The position numbers and the translations under genes were made by a program. A DNA stretch of 64,000 nt, from positions 1 to 64,000 of the forward strand of contig JAFGRD010000005.1 of assembly GCA_016935315.1 (NCBI GenBank). The letters are read 5' to 3'. Of the stretch, positions 9,047 through 17,734 are shown in pieces. The DNA comes from Pirellulales bacterium. Lineage in GTDB: Bacteria; Planctomycetota; Planctomycetia; Pirellulales; Thermoguttaceae. The notes beneath the pieces are model-generated. The model was not told where the DNA came from. It made no database searches and worked only from the letters and a program-made list of their open reading frames with translations. The stretch's first letter is position 1. Every line of letters starts with the position of its first letter.

Positions 9047-9670
9047 TCACTGCCACTGGCCCGAATCGATCAGGGCGATCAGTTGGGCAACGAGTTGGCC
9101 GGCGGCCCGGGCCCGATGGCTCAGGGTGGCCTTCACGACCGGCCCCAACTCGCCGAGGCAGCGGTGGTACTCGACCACCTCGAACAGCGGATCGTAGCCG
9201 AACCCGTGGGTTCCCCGCGGCTCGAAGAGGATCCGCCCGCGGCAGCAGGCCTCGCTCTCGGCGCGGATCGTGCCCGACGGATCGGCCAGCGCCATGTGGC
9301 AGACGAATCGGGCGGAGCGTTGCGGCTCGGAAGTCTCGGCAAGCTGTTGCAGCAGCAAGCAGTTGTTCGATTCGTCGGTGGCGTTGAGCCCCGAGAAGCG
9401 CGCCGAGAAGACGCCGGGGGCGCCGTCCAGGGCGTCGACGATCAGCCCGCTGTCCTCGCCCAGCACCCATTGGCGCAGGTGCCGGGCTTGGGCGATGGCT
9501 TTGAGCCGGGCATTGGCGGCGAAGGTTTCCCCGTCTTCGACCACGTCGATGGCCTGGGAAAAATCGGCCAGGCTGCGCAGCTCGATTCCAACCGGAGCCA
9601 GCAGCTTCGCCAGCTCCAGGCCCTTTTTGCGATTACCGGTACCCAAAACCAGCAGCGGTGCGGAGGACAT
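9047..9670 (-). CDS. rdgB: RdgB/HAM1 non-canonical purine NTP pyrophosphatase
   Basis: 207 aa from ATG 9670 (MSSAPLLVLGTGNRKK); an in-frame start 30 bases upstream adds ten residues unlike the family. Motifs are the substrate-binding TGNRKK, GETFAANARLKA with the catalytic region, GEDSGLIVDALDGAPGVFSARF, and THGFGYDPLFEV near the C-terminus. The enzyme removes ITP, dITP and XTP from the nucleotide pool by hydrolysis to the monophosphate. It lies 42 bp downstream of the SPOR-like gene on the same strand. Length is normal. Confidence 0.93.
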   Translation of the reverse strand: MSSAPLLVLGTGNRKKGLELAKLLAPVGIELRSLADFSQAIDVVEDGETFAANARLKAIAQARHLRQWVLGEDSGLIVDALDGAPGVFSARFSGLNATDESNNCLLLQQLAETSEPQRSARFVCHMALADPSGTIRAESEACCRGRILFEPRGTHGFGYDPLFEVVEYHRCLGELGPVVKATLSHRARAAGQLVAQLIALIDSGQWQ

Positions 9671-9712
9671 GGCGTCTTCCTCGACCCTCGGGACTCGCAA
9701 AGGAACAAGCCC

Positions 9713-10837
9713 TCAGTTGCCCGCGCGCGCCATCTCACGGCTGATGGATCGTCGGGGAACGTGGACCGGCCGCGGTTGGACGTCGAACGGGATGCCCACC
9801 AGGGACTTCAGGGTGGTGGCGCCGGGTGCCTGGCCGGGAACGTTGACGGGCTCGGCCCCGAAGGTCCTCATGACATTGTAGATGCCCGGGTGGATCTCGG
9901 TCCGGCCGTCGGCCCGCGGCGTTCCCACGGTCTGGAAACTGCCGACAGTCACGATGCTGGCGTACCGATCGTGGAATTCGTAGGCCTCCCAGCCTTTCAT
10001 GCGGAGGGCCTCGGTGAGCTTGTGGGCCTGGTCGGCCGCCTCGGCCAGTTGGCTATCCAGGGCCTTGCCTTGCTGGATCGCCTGGATCTCACCCTGGTCG
10101 ATCACCGTCTTGCCCTTGAACGTCGCCACCTGGACCGTGTACTTGCCGGTACAATCCAACAGGCTGTGCTCGACCTGCTCGTTCATCTTGACCACCAGCG
10201 GATCGACGCCCGGCATGTTGAAGAACTCCTTCGGCAGCACGGGGTTGGTCGTGATGAAGGCGTGGCCCATGGGCCCCTTCTCCTTCTTGTTGCTGCCGAT
10301 CAGCTCCTGCAGCTCCTTCTGCGCCATCCTCCATCCGGCCAACGTCTGGTTGGTTTGCTGGTTCTTGTCGACTTGCAGGCATCTCGGGCGGGAGTACTTC
10401 AGTTTGTTGAGGACCTTTTGCGCTCGGGGGTCGTCGACGCCGGCATAATCGCCCACCAGCACCGCGACTTCTTCCACATCGTCTCCGCGACGGTACCGCA
10501 TCCGGATCGGACCGCCGTACTGCCCCAGCCCGCGGCCCTGCACATCGTCGAAATCGAACCGCATGCGGTGCATGTAGGCCGGAATTTTGTAGCGACTGCG
10601 CAGCTCCTGGACCAACTCGCGGGCCTGCTGTTCGGCCCCATCGCCGGAGAAACTGCACGCCATGATCATCCAGGGCCCGTTCTCCTCGCCAAGTCGGTAG
10701 TCCTTCTCGGGGTCGGCCTCGACGCGTCGCAGCGTCAGCAGCGAATCGATCGGCGAGGCGCCGGCGGCGGCGGCGGGCCACCAGGAAACCAACGCCAGAC
10801 AGCCCAACACGGACCAGAGAATCCGGTGCCTGCTCAT
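9713..10837 (-). CDS. Secreted protein with two SPOR-like domains
   Basis: 374 aa from ATG 10837, with AAGGAG upstream; an upstream TTG is less likely. A signal peptide (ILWSVLGCLALVSWWPAAAAGA) is followed by two segments of SPOR-like pattern. One is around residues 55-110 (WMIMACSFSG, then ARELVQELRSRYKIPAYMHR). The other is around residues 235-310 (YTVQVATFKG, then AHKLTEALRMKGWEAYEFHD and VTVGSF). SPOR domains bind denuded peptidoglycan glycans at division sites in other bacteria. Residues between them include a Lys/Gln-rich linker. It directly precedes rdgB. The duplicated SPOR assignment is by pattern only. Confidence 0.6.
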   Translation of the reverse strand: MSRHRILWSVLGCLALVSWWPAAAAGASPIDSLLTLRRVEADPEKDYRLGEENGPWMIMACSFSGDGAEQQARELVQELRSRYKIPAYMHRMRFDFDDVQGRGLGQYGGPIRMRYRRGDDVEEVAVLVGDYAGVDDPRAQKVLNKLKYSRPRCLQVDKNQQTNQTLAGWRMAQKELQELIGSNKKEKGPMGHAFITTNPVLPKEFFNMPGVDPLVVKMNEQVEHSLLDCTGKYTVQVATFKGKTVIDQGEIQAIQQGKALDSQLAEAADQAHKLTEALRMKGWEAYEFHDRYASIVTVGSFQTVGTPRADGRTEIHPGIYNVMRTFGAEPVNVPGQAPGATTLKSLVGIPFDVQPRPVHVPRRSISREMARAGN

Positions 10838-11085
10838 TACCAACTCCTTCGAGGGGATCGCCCAGAACAGGGCATCTTGGTCGCGCCGGCGCGACCGGAG
10901 GAAACCGTAGAGAAGCGGGCAGGAGTCTAACAGATGACCGGCGGCAGTGCCAGAGCGGATTGGTGCACCCGATGAGGCGGTTTATGCGAAATGGCGAGGC
11001 AAGGGCACGTCAACCACAACGGCAGTCCACCCGGCGTTCTCACCCATGCGTGCCAGATTGCCCTAAGGCATTGGAAGAAAGACGG

Positions 11086-12432
11086 TTAGGAGCATGCCCC
11101 GGGCTGTTGGACGGAACCGTCGGACACGCGGGTGGAACCGGCAGCCACGTGGGCGGACCCGTCGGCCAGGTGGACGGGGCCGGTTGCCTGGATGCGGCCG
11201 CCCAGAACCGGCCCGGCCGTGGTCGAAACGAGCTGTCCGAGCAACTCTTTTCCGCCAGCCAGCACGACCGGGGCGTAGCGCTCCGAAGTGCCCAAGAGCG
11301 CGCCCGGGCGGTCGTCGCTCATTGCTTCGACCAACACCTGCAGCGGCCGGCCGGCAAGGCCGCGGAAATAGTCCAGCCGCAGCCGGCCGCCGATCTCGGC
11401 CAGTTCGGCCGCGCGGGCCAGCTTGGTACGCTCCGGGATCTGCCCGGGCATGTCGGCGGCGGGCGTGCCCTGTCGGGGGCTGAAGCGGAAGATGTGGATC
11501 TTCGAGAAACCCACCTCTTCGACGACCCGGCACGTGGCCGCGAAGTCCGCGTCGGTCTCGCCCGGAAAGCCGACGATGACGTCGGTGGTCAGTGCCGGCC
11601 GGTCCAGCGACCGGCGGACTTCGTGACACTGCTGGAGGAACCGCCCGACCGGCCAGCGGCGTTGCATCCGCCGCAACACGGCGTCGGAGCCGCTCTGCAT
11701 GGAAAGGTGCAGGTGCGGACAGACCCGCTGATCGTGATCGGCCATCACCGCGAGCAGTTCCGGCGTGACTTCGGCGGCTTCGAGGCTGGAGATCCGCGCG
11801 CGCAACTGGCCGGGCTGCTCCACGATGCGCCGCACCAGAGTGGCCAGGTCGACACGCGGCCCATCGAGATCGACGCCGTAGTGGCCCAAGTGGATACCGG
11901 TGAGCACGATTTCGCGATGCCCGTGGTCGGCCAGCCGGCGAATCTCGTCGAGCACATCGCCGACGGGGCGGCTGACGAGCACGGGCCGCACGGTGGGAAT
12001 AATGCAGTAGCTGCACCGCATGCGGCAACCGTCCTGCACCTTGACGTAGGCCCGATGCCGCCGGCCGAACGTGGAAATGCCGTTGGGCACGTCGAGAAGC
12101 CCGAGCCGGCCGAGCAACTCGGGCAGTTGCCGCTTGTCGGTAACCACCTCGACCACGCCCGGCAGCCCGGTGACCTCTTCGGCGGCCCGCGTGGCGTAGC
12201 AGCCCATCACGATGATTTCCGCCCGAGGGTTGTGCCGGGCAAGATGGCGGATGGCCTTGCGGCTCTTGGCGTCGCTGTGGGCGGTGACGGTGCAGGTGTT
12301 GACGACACACAGATCGGCCGGCTCGCCGTCGGCCGCCTCGCGATATCCCAGCCGAGCCAGACCCTGACGGAACAGTTCGGTCTCGTACTGATTGACCTTG
12401 CAGCCGAGCGTGACGGTCTTGACGGTAGGCAT
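11086..12432 (-). CDS. mtaB: tRNA t6A37 methylthiotransferase MtaB
   Basis: 448 aa. ATG 12432 shares one base with the clpS stop, so the two are translationally coupled. The UPF0004 domain has its three cysteines in LGCKVNQYE, VVNTCTVT and MGCYATR. The radical SAM CxxxCxxC is CRMRCSYC (about residues 145-152), and a C-terminal TRAM-like region begins near 375. The TLGCKVNQYE start and the size fit MtaB, which adds methylthio to N6-threonylcarbamoyladenosine at tRNA position 37, better than MiaB or RimO. The last 30 residues are a low-complexity Gly/Ser tail. Confidence 0.9.
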   Translation of the reverse strand: MPTVKTVTLGCKVNQYETELFRQGLARLGYREAADGEPADLCVVNTCTVTAHSDAKSRKAIRHLARHNPRAEIIVMGCYATRAAEEVTGLPGVVEVVTDKRQLPELLGRLGLLDVPNGISTFGRRHRAYVKVQDGCRMRCSYCIIPTVRPVLVSRPVGDVLDEIRRLADHGHREIVLTGIHLGHYGVDLDGPRVDLATLVRRIVEQPGQLRARISSLEAAEVTPELLAVMADHDQRVCPHLHLSMQSGSDAVLRRMQRRWPVGRFLQQCHEVRRSLDRPALTTDVIVGFPGETDADFAATCRVVEEVGFSKIHIFRFSPRQGTPAADMPGQIPERTKLARAAELAEIGGRLRLDYFRGLAGRPLQVLVEAMSDDRPGALLGTSERYAPVVLAGGKELLGQLVSTTAGPVLGGRIQATGPVHLADGSAHVAAGSTRVSDGSVQQPGACS

Positions 12433-12788
12433 CAGCTCTCCGCCACGGGCTCGACGGTCGACCACATGGCTCCCTGGCAGTCCTTGATCAGGGCGTCCTT
12501 GCCGTAGGCGTGAATCTGATCGCGTTTCAACTCGGCGTGCTCCAGCGTGGTGGTCAGCACGATGACGCGGTCGCTGGTGTCGACCTCCTTGGCCATCTGA
12601 TAGGCTTGCTCGGCCGTGTGGCCGAACAGCTCCATCAGCATCGCGACGACGTAGGCGTAGGTGTGGTCGTCGTCGTTCCAAAGGATCACGTTGTAGCGCG
12701 GTTGCCGCTTCGGTCGCGTGTCGGCGCGCTGGCGACGCTGGGTTTCCACCAGCGGCTCGGCCACCGTACGGGCAAAATCATCGTTCAT
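12432..12788 (-). CDS. clpS: ClpS adaptor for ClpAP/ClpCP protease
   Basis: 118 aa. The core is QPRYNVILWNDDDHTYAYVVAMLMELF, with the N-degron pocket residues NDD and M, followed by AYQMAKEVDTSDRVIVLTTTLEHAELKRDQI. ClpS delivers proteins with destabilising N-terminal residues to the Clp unfoldase. The N-terminal 25 residues are a flexible extension, as in the family. It overlaps mtaB by one base. A TATAAT-like -10 lies about 70 bp upstream. Confidence 0.92.
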   Translation of the reverse strand: MNDDFARTVAEPLVETQRRQRADTRPKRQPRYNVILWNDDDHTYAYVVAMLMELFGHTAEQAYQMAKEVDTSDRVIVLTTTLEHAELKRDQIHAYGKDALIKDCQGAMWSTVEPVAES

Positions 12789-12860
12789 GAGGCACCCGTG
12801 CAGAAGCGAAAAAAACCGGCCGAAATGTCCCTTCTCGAATGGTCGAACGAACCATTTGAC

Positions 12861-12866
12861 ATTATA
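12861..12866 (-). promoter_or_regulatory. Candidate -10 element for clpS-mtaB
   Basis: Read on the minus strand this is TATAAT in an AT-rich patch, about 70 bp before the clpS start. No good -35 is seen 17 bp upstream, so support is limited to the -10 and position. Confidence 0.35.
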
Positions 12867-12991
12867 TTGTAGCCTTGCCGATTTGGCCAGCCCCTTCCCA
12901 AGCGGCGCCGGCTTTCGGGCCCGGGCAGGGCCGCAGTGACCGATCGGCGGAAGGTTTACCGGAATCCCTTTCCCACGAGAGATCCCCTGCC

Positions 12992-14371
12992 ATGGCGAGC
13001 ATCGACCAATACCTGGAAACCCATGCCGAGGCGTTCGAGGAAGAACTATGCCGGTTCCTGCGGATCCCCAGCGTTAGCGCCGATCCGAGCTGCGCCGAGC
13101 ACATCCGCCGGGCGGCCGATTGGGTGGCTGACCAGTTTCGCGGCTTGAGCTTTGCCACGGAGATCATCCCCACGTCCGGACATCCGCTGGTCTACGCCCA
13201 GTCGCCGCCGGTGGCCGGCGCGCCCACCGCCCTGGTCTACGGCCATTACGACGTGCAACCGCCCGATCCGCTGGACCAGTGGGTTTCACCCCCATTCGAG
13301 CCGCAGCAAAGAAACGGCAATCTCTACGCCCGGGGCGCCACCGACGACAAAGGACAACTGCTGACGCACATCAAAGGCGTCCAGGCCTGGATCGAAACCC
13401 AGGGGCGGCTGCCCGTCAACGTGAAGTTCATCATCGAGGGCGAAGAGGAGGTGGGCAGCCAGGGGCTGGAACGGTTCATCACCGATCATGCCGACCGGTT
13501 GGCCTGCGATTGCGTGGTGATCAGCGACGGGGCCCAGTTCGGACCCGGCCAGCCCGCGATCACCTACGGCCTGCGGGGCATCGCCTACTTCGAACTGCGG
13601 CTAACCGGACCGAATCGCGATCTGCACTCCGGCTCGTTCGGCGGCTCGATCACCAATCCGGCCAATGCCTTGGCGCGGATGCTGGCCGGGTTGGTCGACG
13701 ATCAGGGCAAGGTGCAGGTTCCCGGCTTCTACGACGACGTGGTGCCGCTCTCGGATCGGGAAATCAGCGAGCTGGCCGCCTTGCCGTTCGACGAGCAACA
13801 GTACCTTCGGCAAGTAGGGGTCGAAGGCGCGACGGGCGAGCAGGGCTACACCACGCTGCAGCGCCGCTGGGCACGCCCGACCTGCGACGTCAGCGGCCTC
13901 TGGAGCGGCTACCAGGGCGACGGCGCCAAGACGGTTCTGCCGGCCGTCGCGGGCGCCAAGTTCAGCTTCCGACTGGTGCCCAACCAAGATCCCGACAAGA
14001 TCGCCGCCGCGCTGCGGCAAATGCTCGGCCAATTGTGTCCGGTCGGTATCCGCATGGAGCTGATCGACTTCCACGCCTCGCCCGGCGTGCTCGTTTCGCT
14101 GGAGAGCCCTTACATCGAAGCGGCGGCCCGGGCGATCGCGCACGCCTTCGGCCGCCGGCCGGTCTTCACGCGGGAAGGCGGCTCGATCCCCATCGTGACC
14201 GCCTTCCGCGAAGCACTCCGGGTCGACACGCTGCTGCTGGGCTGGGGCCAGGACGACGACAACACCCACAGCCCCAACGAGAAGTTCTGCCTGGCCGACT
14301 TCCACCACGGCATCCGGGCCAGCGCCCGGCTGTGGAAGGAACTGAGCCAGATCCCGCGCAACGGAAGCTGA
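12992..14371 (+). CDS. M20 family metallopeptidase (dipeptidase, ArgE/DapE/CNDP-like)
   Basis: 459 aa from ATG 12992 (MASIDQYLETH); a longer in-frame start reads through the promoter region. The M20 zinc ligands are visible: VYGHYDVQPPDPLDQW, LYARGATDDKGQ, IIEGEEEVGSQG and, at the C-terminus, DDDNTHSPNEKF. A lid/dimerisation domain begins around residue 200 (DLHSGSFGGSITNPAN). The architecture matches cytosolic non-specific dipeptidases such as CNDP2-like and PepV-like proteins. There is no signal peptide. It is divergent from clpS across about 200 bp. Confidence 0.9.
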   Translation: MASIDQYLETHAEAFEEELCRFLRIPSVSADPSCAEHIRRAADWVADQFRGLSFATEIIPTSGHPLVYAQSPPVAGAPTALVYGHYDVQPPDPLDQWVSPPFEPQQRNGNLYARGATDDKGQLLTHIKGVQAWIETQGRLPVNVKFIIEGEEEVGSQGLERFITDHADRLACDCVVISDGAQFGPGQPAITYGLRGIAYFELRLTGPNRDLHSGSFGGSITNPANALARMLAGLVDDQGKVQVPGFYDDVVPLSDREISELAALPFDEQQYLRQVGVEGATGEQGYTTLQRRWARPTCDVSGLWSGYQGDGAKTVLPAVAGAKFSFRLVPNQDPDKIAAALRQMLGQLCPVGIRMELIDFHASPGVLVSLESPYIEAAARAIAHAFGRRPVFTREGGSIPIVTAFREALRVDTLLLGWGQDDDNTHSPNEKFCLADFHHGIRASARLWKELSQIPRNGS

Positions 14372-14411
14372 GCGGAAACTCAGCAGACGCCGAGCGGAAT
14401 CCGACGGCCAG

Positions 14412-14470
14412 CAGCGGGAGCCCGATTCTTCGGGCGTCCTGTGGGCCGGCCTCGATCATTTGCAGTTGCC
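14412..14470 (+). repeat. Degenerate copy of the ~105-bp palindromic repeat (family R)
   Basis: GCGGGAGCCCGATTCTTCGG followed by GGCCGGCCTCGATCATTTGCA matches the inner hairpin and right arm of the copies at 21912 and 27093; the left arm is lost. It lies downstream of the M20 gene. Confidence 0.5.
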
Positions 14471-14635
14471 GACACCGAAGAATGGGTAATCTGCGCGCGT
14501 CACGCAGGCAGCGCAATCTGGGGTCCCGCGGTTCCACTGCTGCCCGGAGTCGACCAGGTTTGGTGTAGCATCGTCTGGCGAGTTTGCTTATGATTCGCCC
14601 ACCTGGGTCGATCCGAAGCCGGGGCGTGGCGATGG

Positions 14636-14911
14636 CTACCAGAGAAGCGCGCCCGCCAGGGTCAGGATCACGGCCAGAATGCCCAGCAGCCCCAGGACGA
14701 TCCACCACGCGGGGCGGCCGGACCAGACGTTGGCCTCGTGCGTGATGTACGTACCGCAGGCCGGGCATTGCACGGCGTCCTCGTACACATCGGCACCGCA
14801 CTGGGGACAAGGGACCGTCTCACTGATTTCGTCGTCGAACTCGTCGTCAGGAAACTCGCTATCGCGAAGCCCGTCGTCCGACGGCTCGAACCACGTATCG
14901 TTCCCAGGCAT
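14636..14911 (-). CDS. Small zinc-ribbon membrane protein
   Basis: 91 aa from ATG 14911, with GGAGGAAAGCC in front. An acidic N-terminal 40 residues (DDEFDDEISETV) is followed by a four-cysteine zinc ribbon (CPQCGADVYEDAVQCPACG) and a single C-terminal transmembrane helix (WWIVLGLLGILAVILTLAGAL). This layout is common in planctomycete proteins of unknown role. It is divergent from the L,D-transpeptidase gene. Confidence 0.8.
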   Translation of the reverse strand: MPGNDTWFEPSDDGLRDSEFPDDEFDDEISETVPCPQCGADVYEDAVQCPACGTYITHEANVWSGRPAWWIVLGLLGILAVILTLAGALLW

Positions 14912-14991
14912 GGCTTTCCTCCGGAGCCGTCGTGAACCAATCGTTTTCAATAGACAATCGCAATTGGAATGATCCGTCAAGGAGGGCGATC

Positions 14992-16266
14992 ATGAACTCC
15001 GCAAAAACGCTACTTATCTGCTTGGTCCTGGCGGCGGTCGCCTATGGCGTCTATGTGTCGATCAGCCGCCGTCCGGAAACGGCCGGACTGACCGACATCG
15101 CGCCGCCCTGGTCGCAGGACTCGCAGGGTCAGCCGCTGGGGGCCGATTCGGCCACGCCCCAGTTTCCCGGCGCCGGCCCCAACGGCGCGGTGGCCGACCC
15201 GGCCGCCTCGGGCTTCGGCGCGGCACCAAGCTATCCGGGCGTCTCGGCGGCCGGTCCCACGGGCGGCACGCCGCCGATGGGTCCGCCGGCCGGTGGCACG
15301 GCGCCGGCGTTCGTCCCGCCCTCCGGTCCGCCGGCGCCCGTCGGAGCGATGGACCCGGCAACCGCGGGGCCCTATCCGTCCGGCAGCATCGCCGGCCCGG
15401 CTTCCGGGCCGCCCCCCTCAGCGTTCGACCAACTCAACAGTCTTCGCGCCCCGGCCGGTGGGCCGGTTGGGGCCGAGGTCCCGGGCAGCAATCCCTTGGC
15501 CGGCCGATCATTGGAGACCACGCCGACGGACGCCTTCTCGGCCTACATGCAGGACGTGCAGGCCAAGCTGGACCAGAACCAGTTGGCCGACGCCTTGCGG
15601 GCGCTGACCTTCCTGTACGGCAACCCGGACATGCCGCCGGATCGGGCTCGACAGGTTGTCGAGCTGCTCGACCAGCTCGCCGGCACGGTAGTCTATTCGC
15701 GCGACCACTGGCTGGAAGCCGCCTGCGTCGTCGGGCCGGGCGACACGAGCGTATCCATCGCTCAGCAGTATGGCGTGCCCTGGCGACTACTGGCCAGGAT
15801 CAACGGCCTCGGCGATGCCGACGAGCCCCAACCGGGGCAGACGCTCAAGGTCGTTCGCGGTCCGTTCCATGCCCTGATCGATCTGAACCGGTACGAGCTG
15901 ACGCTGATGCTCGACGACCTGTATGCGGGGCGCTTCCAGATCGGCGTCGGCCAGGATTATGCACCGCTGGAGGGCAGCTATGTGGTAACCAACATGACGC
16001 GCGATCCTGAATACTACGCACCCAACGGCCCCGAAGCCCTCCACGTCCGCGCGGAAGACCCCGCCAACCCTCTGGGCAACTTCTGGATCGGTCTGGCCAA
16101 GCAGGCAGGGCAGAACAGCCCGATCGGCATCCACGGCACCAACAATCCGTCGAACGTCGGTCACACGGGCGGACACGGCACCATCTGCCTTGGCGACCGG
16201 GACATCGAGGACGTGTTCGGCATCCTATCCATCGGGTCGCGCGTAACGATCTCCGCGCGACGATAA
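14992..16266 (+). CDS. LysM and L,D-transpeptidase (YkuD) protein with shifted active-site motif
   Basis: 424 aa from ATG 14992, behind GGAGGGCG. A single N-terminal transmembrane helix (TLLICLVLAAVAYGVYVSI) is followed by a Pro/Gly/Ala-rich linker to about residue 180. A LysM-like segment follows (CVVGPGDTSVSIAQQYGVPWRLLARINGL), and the YkuD domain runs from about 300 to the end. The His motif SPIGIHGTNNP is normal. The catalytic signature reads GGHGTICLGDRD, where the family has (S/T)HGCxR, so the cysteine is two residues late and the Arg is absent. YkuD enzymes make 3-3 cross-links in peptidoglycan. Activity needs testing. Confidence 0.85.
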   Translation: MNSAKTLLICLVLAAVAYGVYVSISRRPETAGLTDIAPPWSQDSQGQPLGADSATPQFPGAGPNGAVADPAASGFGAAPSYPGVSAAGPTGGTPPMGPPAGGTAPAFVPPSGPPAPVGAMDPATAGPYPSGSIAGPASGPPPSAFDQLNSLRAPAGGPVGAEVPGSNPLAGRSLETTPTDAFSAYMQDVQAKLDQNQLADALRALTFLYGNPDMPPDRARQVVELLDQLAGTVVYSRDHWLEAACVVGPGDTSVSIAQQYGVPWRLLARINGLGDADEPQPGQTLKVVRGPFHALIDLNRYELTLMLDDLYAGRFQIGVGQDYAPLEGSYVVTNMTRDPEYYAPNGPEALHVRAEDPANPLGNFWIGLAKQAGQNSPIGIHGTNNPSNVGHTGGHGTICLGDRDIEDVFGILSIGSRVTISARR

Positions 16267-16984
16267 ACCTGGGGGCTGGCCGAGTAAGGCAAGTTGGGCA
16301 TACTTGATAGTGGAAAGACGTGCGCGGCGGCCTGCGTTTGTCGGCACAGACGTTAAAATGCGACAGCCGGGAAGAGATTGCGGGCTCGCCGGACAGTAAA
16401 GGCGAAAACCTCACTTTTCAGGCTTGCTACAACCGGCTAGAATGGCAACCAAAGCCGGCGAGCGGACGCTGAGGGAATTCGATCGGCCGTTTCTTCGGTC
16501 GCCGAAGCGGGCGTCGCCCAAACCGAGACTTGTCGTGAAGCACTTGTCTGACCGGATCAAATGCCGATGGCGCGCTGGTTTGCGCCTTGGGCGATTTAGG
16601 GCTCATAGAAGAACAGGTTGGGCATCCTCATGGGTGGAGAGGCGGTGCAGCCGCCTCCTCCTGTGTGAGACGTCGATTCTGGGTAGCTGCTGATCGGGAG
16701 AGAACTACGAGGCTCGAAAGCATCTTCAGCCAGCGTGTGATGAAAGAGCAAGGCCGCTGCGCGTCCTTGCACTTTCATGTATGCCCAGAGCCTATTCTAT
16801 TACGAGTCGTTATGTAGAGGCCAGAGTAGCGTAGGTACCGTAGCGTTTTGCGCTACATCGGGGCCGGAAGCGTAGACCGCGAGCGATCGTGGGACTCATG
16901 CTTCTGGCCCCTTTTTTGGATTCATCCGGAGGAAACCCCTTTTTCCTCCGTGCCACCGCCGAAGACCTGGCCGCTGTTGCGGAC
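16267..16984. other. 718-bp intergenic region with hairpins and repeat fragments
   Basis: No convincing gene is seen between the L,D-transpeptidase and the SpoU-type gene. It holds a perfect 7-bp stem GAGGCGG/CCGCCTC (16639-16657), the 40-bp hairpin repeat at 16740-16779, and an inverted fragment of its tail at about 16600-16630. A GGAGGAAA/TTTCCTCC inverted repeat lies near 16928-16950. Confidence 0.5.
16740..16779 (+). repeat. 40-bp hairpin repeat (family H), copy 1
   Basis: ATGAAAGAGCAAGG and CCTTGCACTTTCAT form a 14-bp stem with a single mismatch around a CCGCTGCGCGT loop. Near-identical copies occur at 58823 and 63433, with a degraded one at 34437. Confidence 0.75.
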
Positions 16985-17482
16985 ATGCCAGAGTTCATCC
17001 AGCAACGTCACCAATCGCCCACGGAACTTGCGCGGCCGCGGGAGCTGCTCGTGGCCTGCCCTCCGATGCGCTCCAACGTCAACTTGTCGCGGATTGTGCG
17101 TACGGCCAGTTGCTGTGGCGTGCGGCGGATGATCTGCTGCGGCAATGCCAAAGTGATCGGCAAGATCGCCCGGGAAACCGGCGCCTCGATCCAACTGGAG
17201 ATCCACCGCACGCTGCCACCGGTGTTGCGCCGGCTTGGCGACGAGGGCTACGCGCTGGTCGGTTTGGAACAGACGGCCGGTTCGCAGTCCCTGTTCGATT
17301 TTCGCTTTCCGCGGAAAACGGTCCTGGTGGTGGGAAACGAGCGGCTCGGCGTGCAGGAGGACGTGTTGCGACTGCTGGACCACGCGGTGGAGATTCCCGT
17401 GTACGGATTGCCTTACAGCCACAACGCGGCCACTGCGGCGGCCATGGCACTGTACGAATACTGCCGGCAGCATCGCCAGTAG
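16985..17482 (+). CDS. SpoU/TrmH-family RNA 2'-O-methyltransferase
   Basis: 165 aa from ATG 16985 (MPEFIQQRHQSPTEL); the frame is open 96 bases further upstream, but that part does not look like the family. The SPOUT knot motifs are present: NVNLSRIVRTA, a central VVGNERLGVQEDVL and the C-terminal VYGLPYSHNAATAAAMALYEY. These enzymes methylate ribose 2'-OH in tRNA or rRNA; the target cannot be told. No strong ribosome-binding site is visible, so the start is tentative. Confidence 0.85.
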   Translation: MPEFIQQRHQSPTELARPRELLVACPPMRSNVNLSRIVRTASCCGVRRMICCGNAKVIGKIARETGASIQLEIHRTLPPVLRRLGDEGYALVGLEQTAGSQSLFDFRFPRKTVLVVGNERLGVQEDVLRLLDHAVEIPVYGLPYSHNAATAAAMALYEYCRQHRQ

Positions 17483-17734
17483 ATTCGCGAGAATTCCGCT
17501 GCCCGTCGCTCGGCGAACAGCCGGCCGCCAGGGGCAAAGCTTTCCGCGGGATTGCGTAGGCCGGGCTGCCCCCGCCTCCATCGCGTGGGGGGGTTCGCGA
17601 AACGGCGGTTTTTGTCGCCGTCGCAAACGCGGGCCACGATGTCCGGCGACCTTCCCGAAACGACGGAAAACAGATACGCTGAGGACTTCCACGTTGGAGC
17701 CCCCGATCCCGCTAAAGACCCGCCCGTTCCGCCC

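Noticed and set aside
8348-10930. 860-codon plus-strand frame over the rdgB region
   Set aside because: Antisense shadow of three minus-strand genes including rdgB.
16424-16693. 89-codon frame after the L,D-transpeptidase
   Set aside because: Lies in repeat- and hairpin-rich intergenic DNA, has no recognisable domain and no ribosome-binding site.
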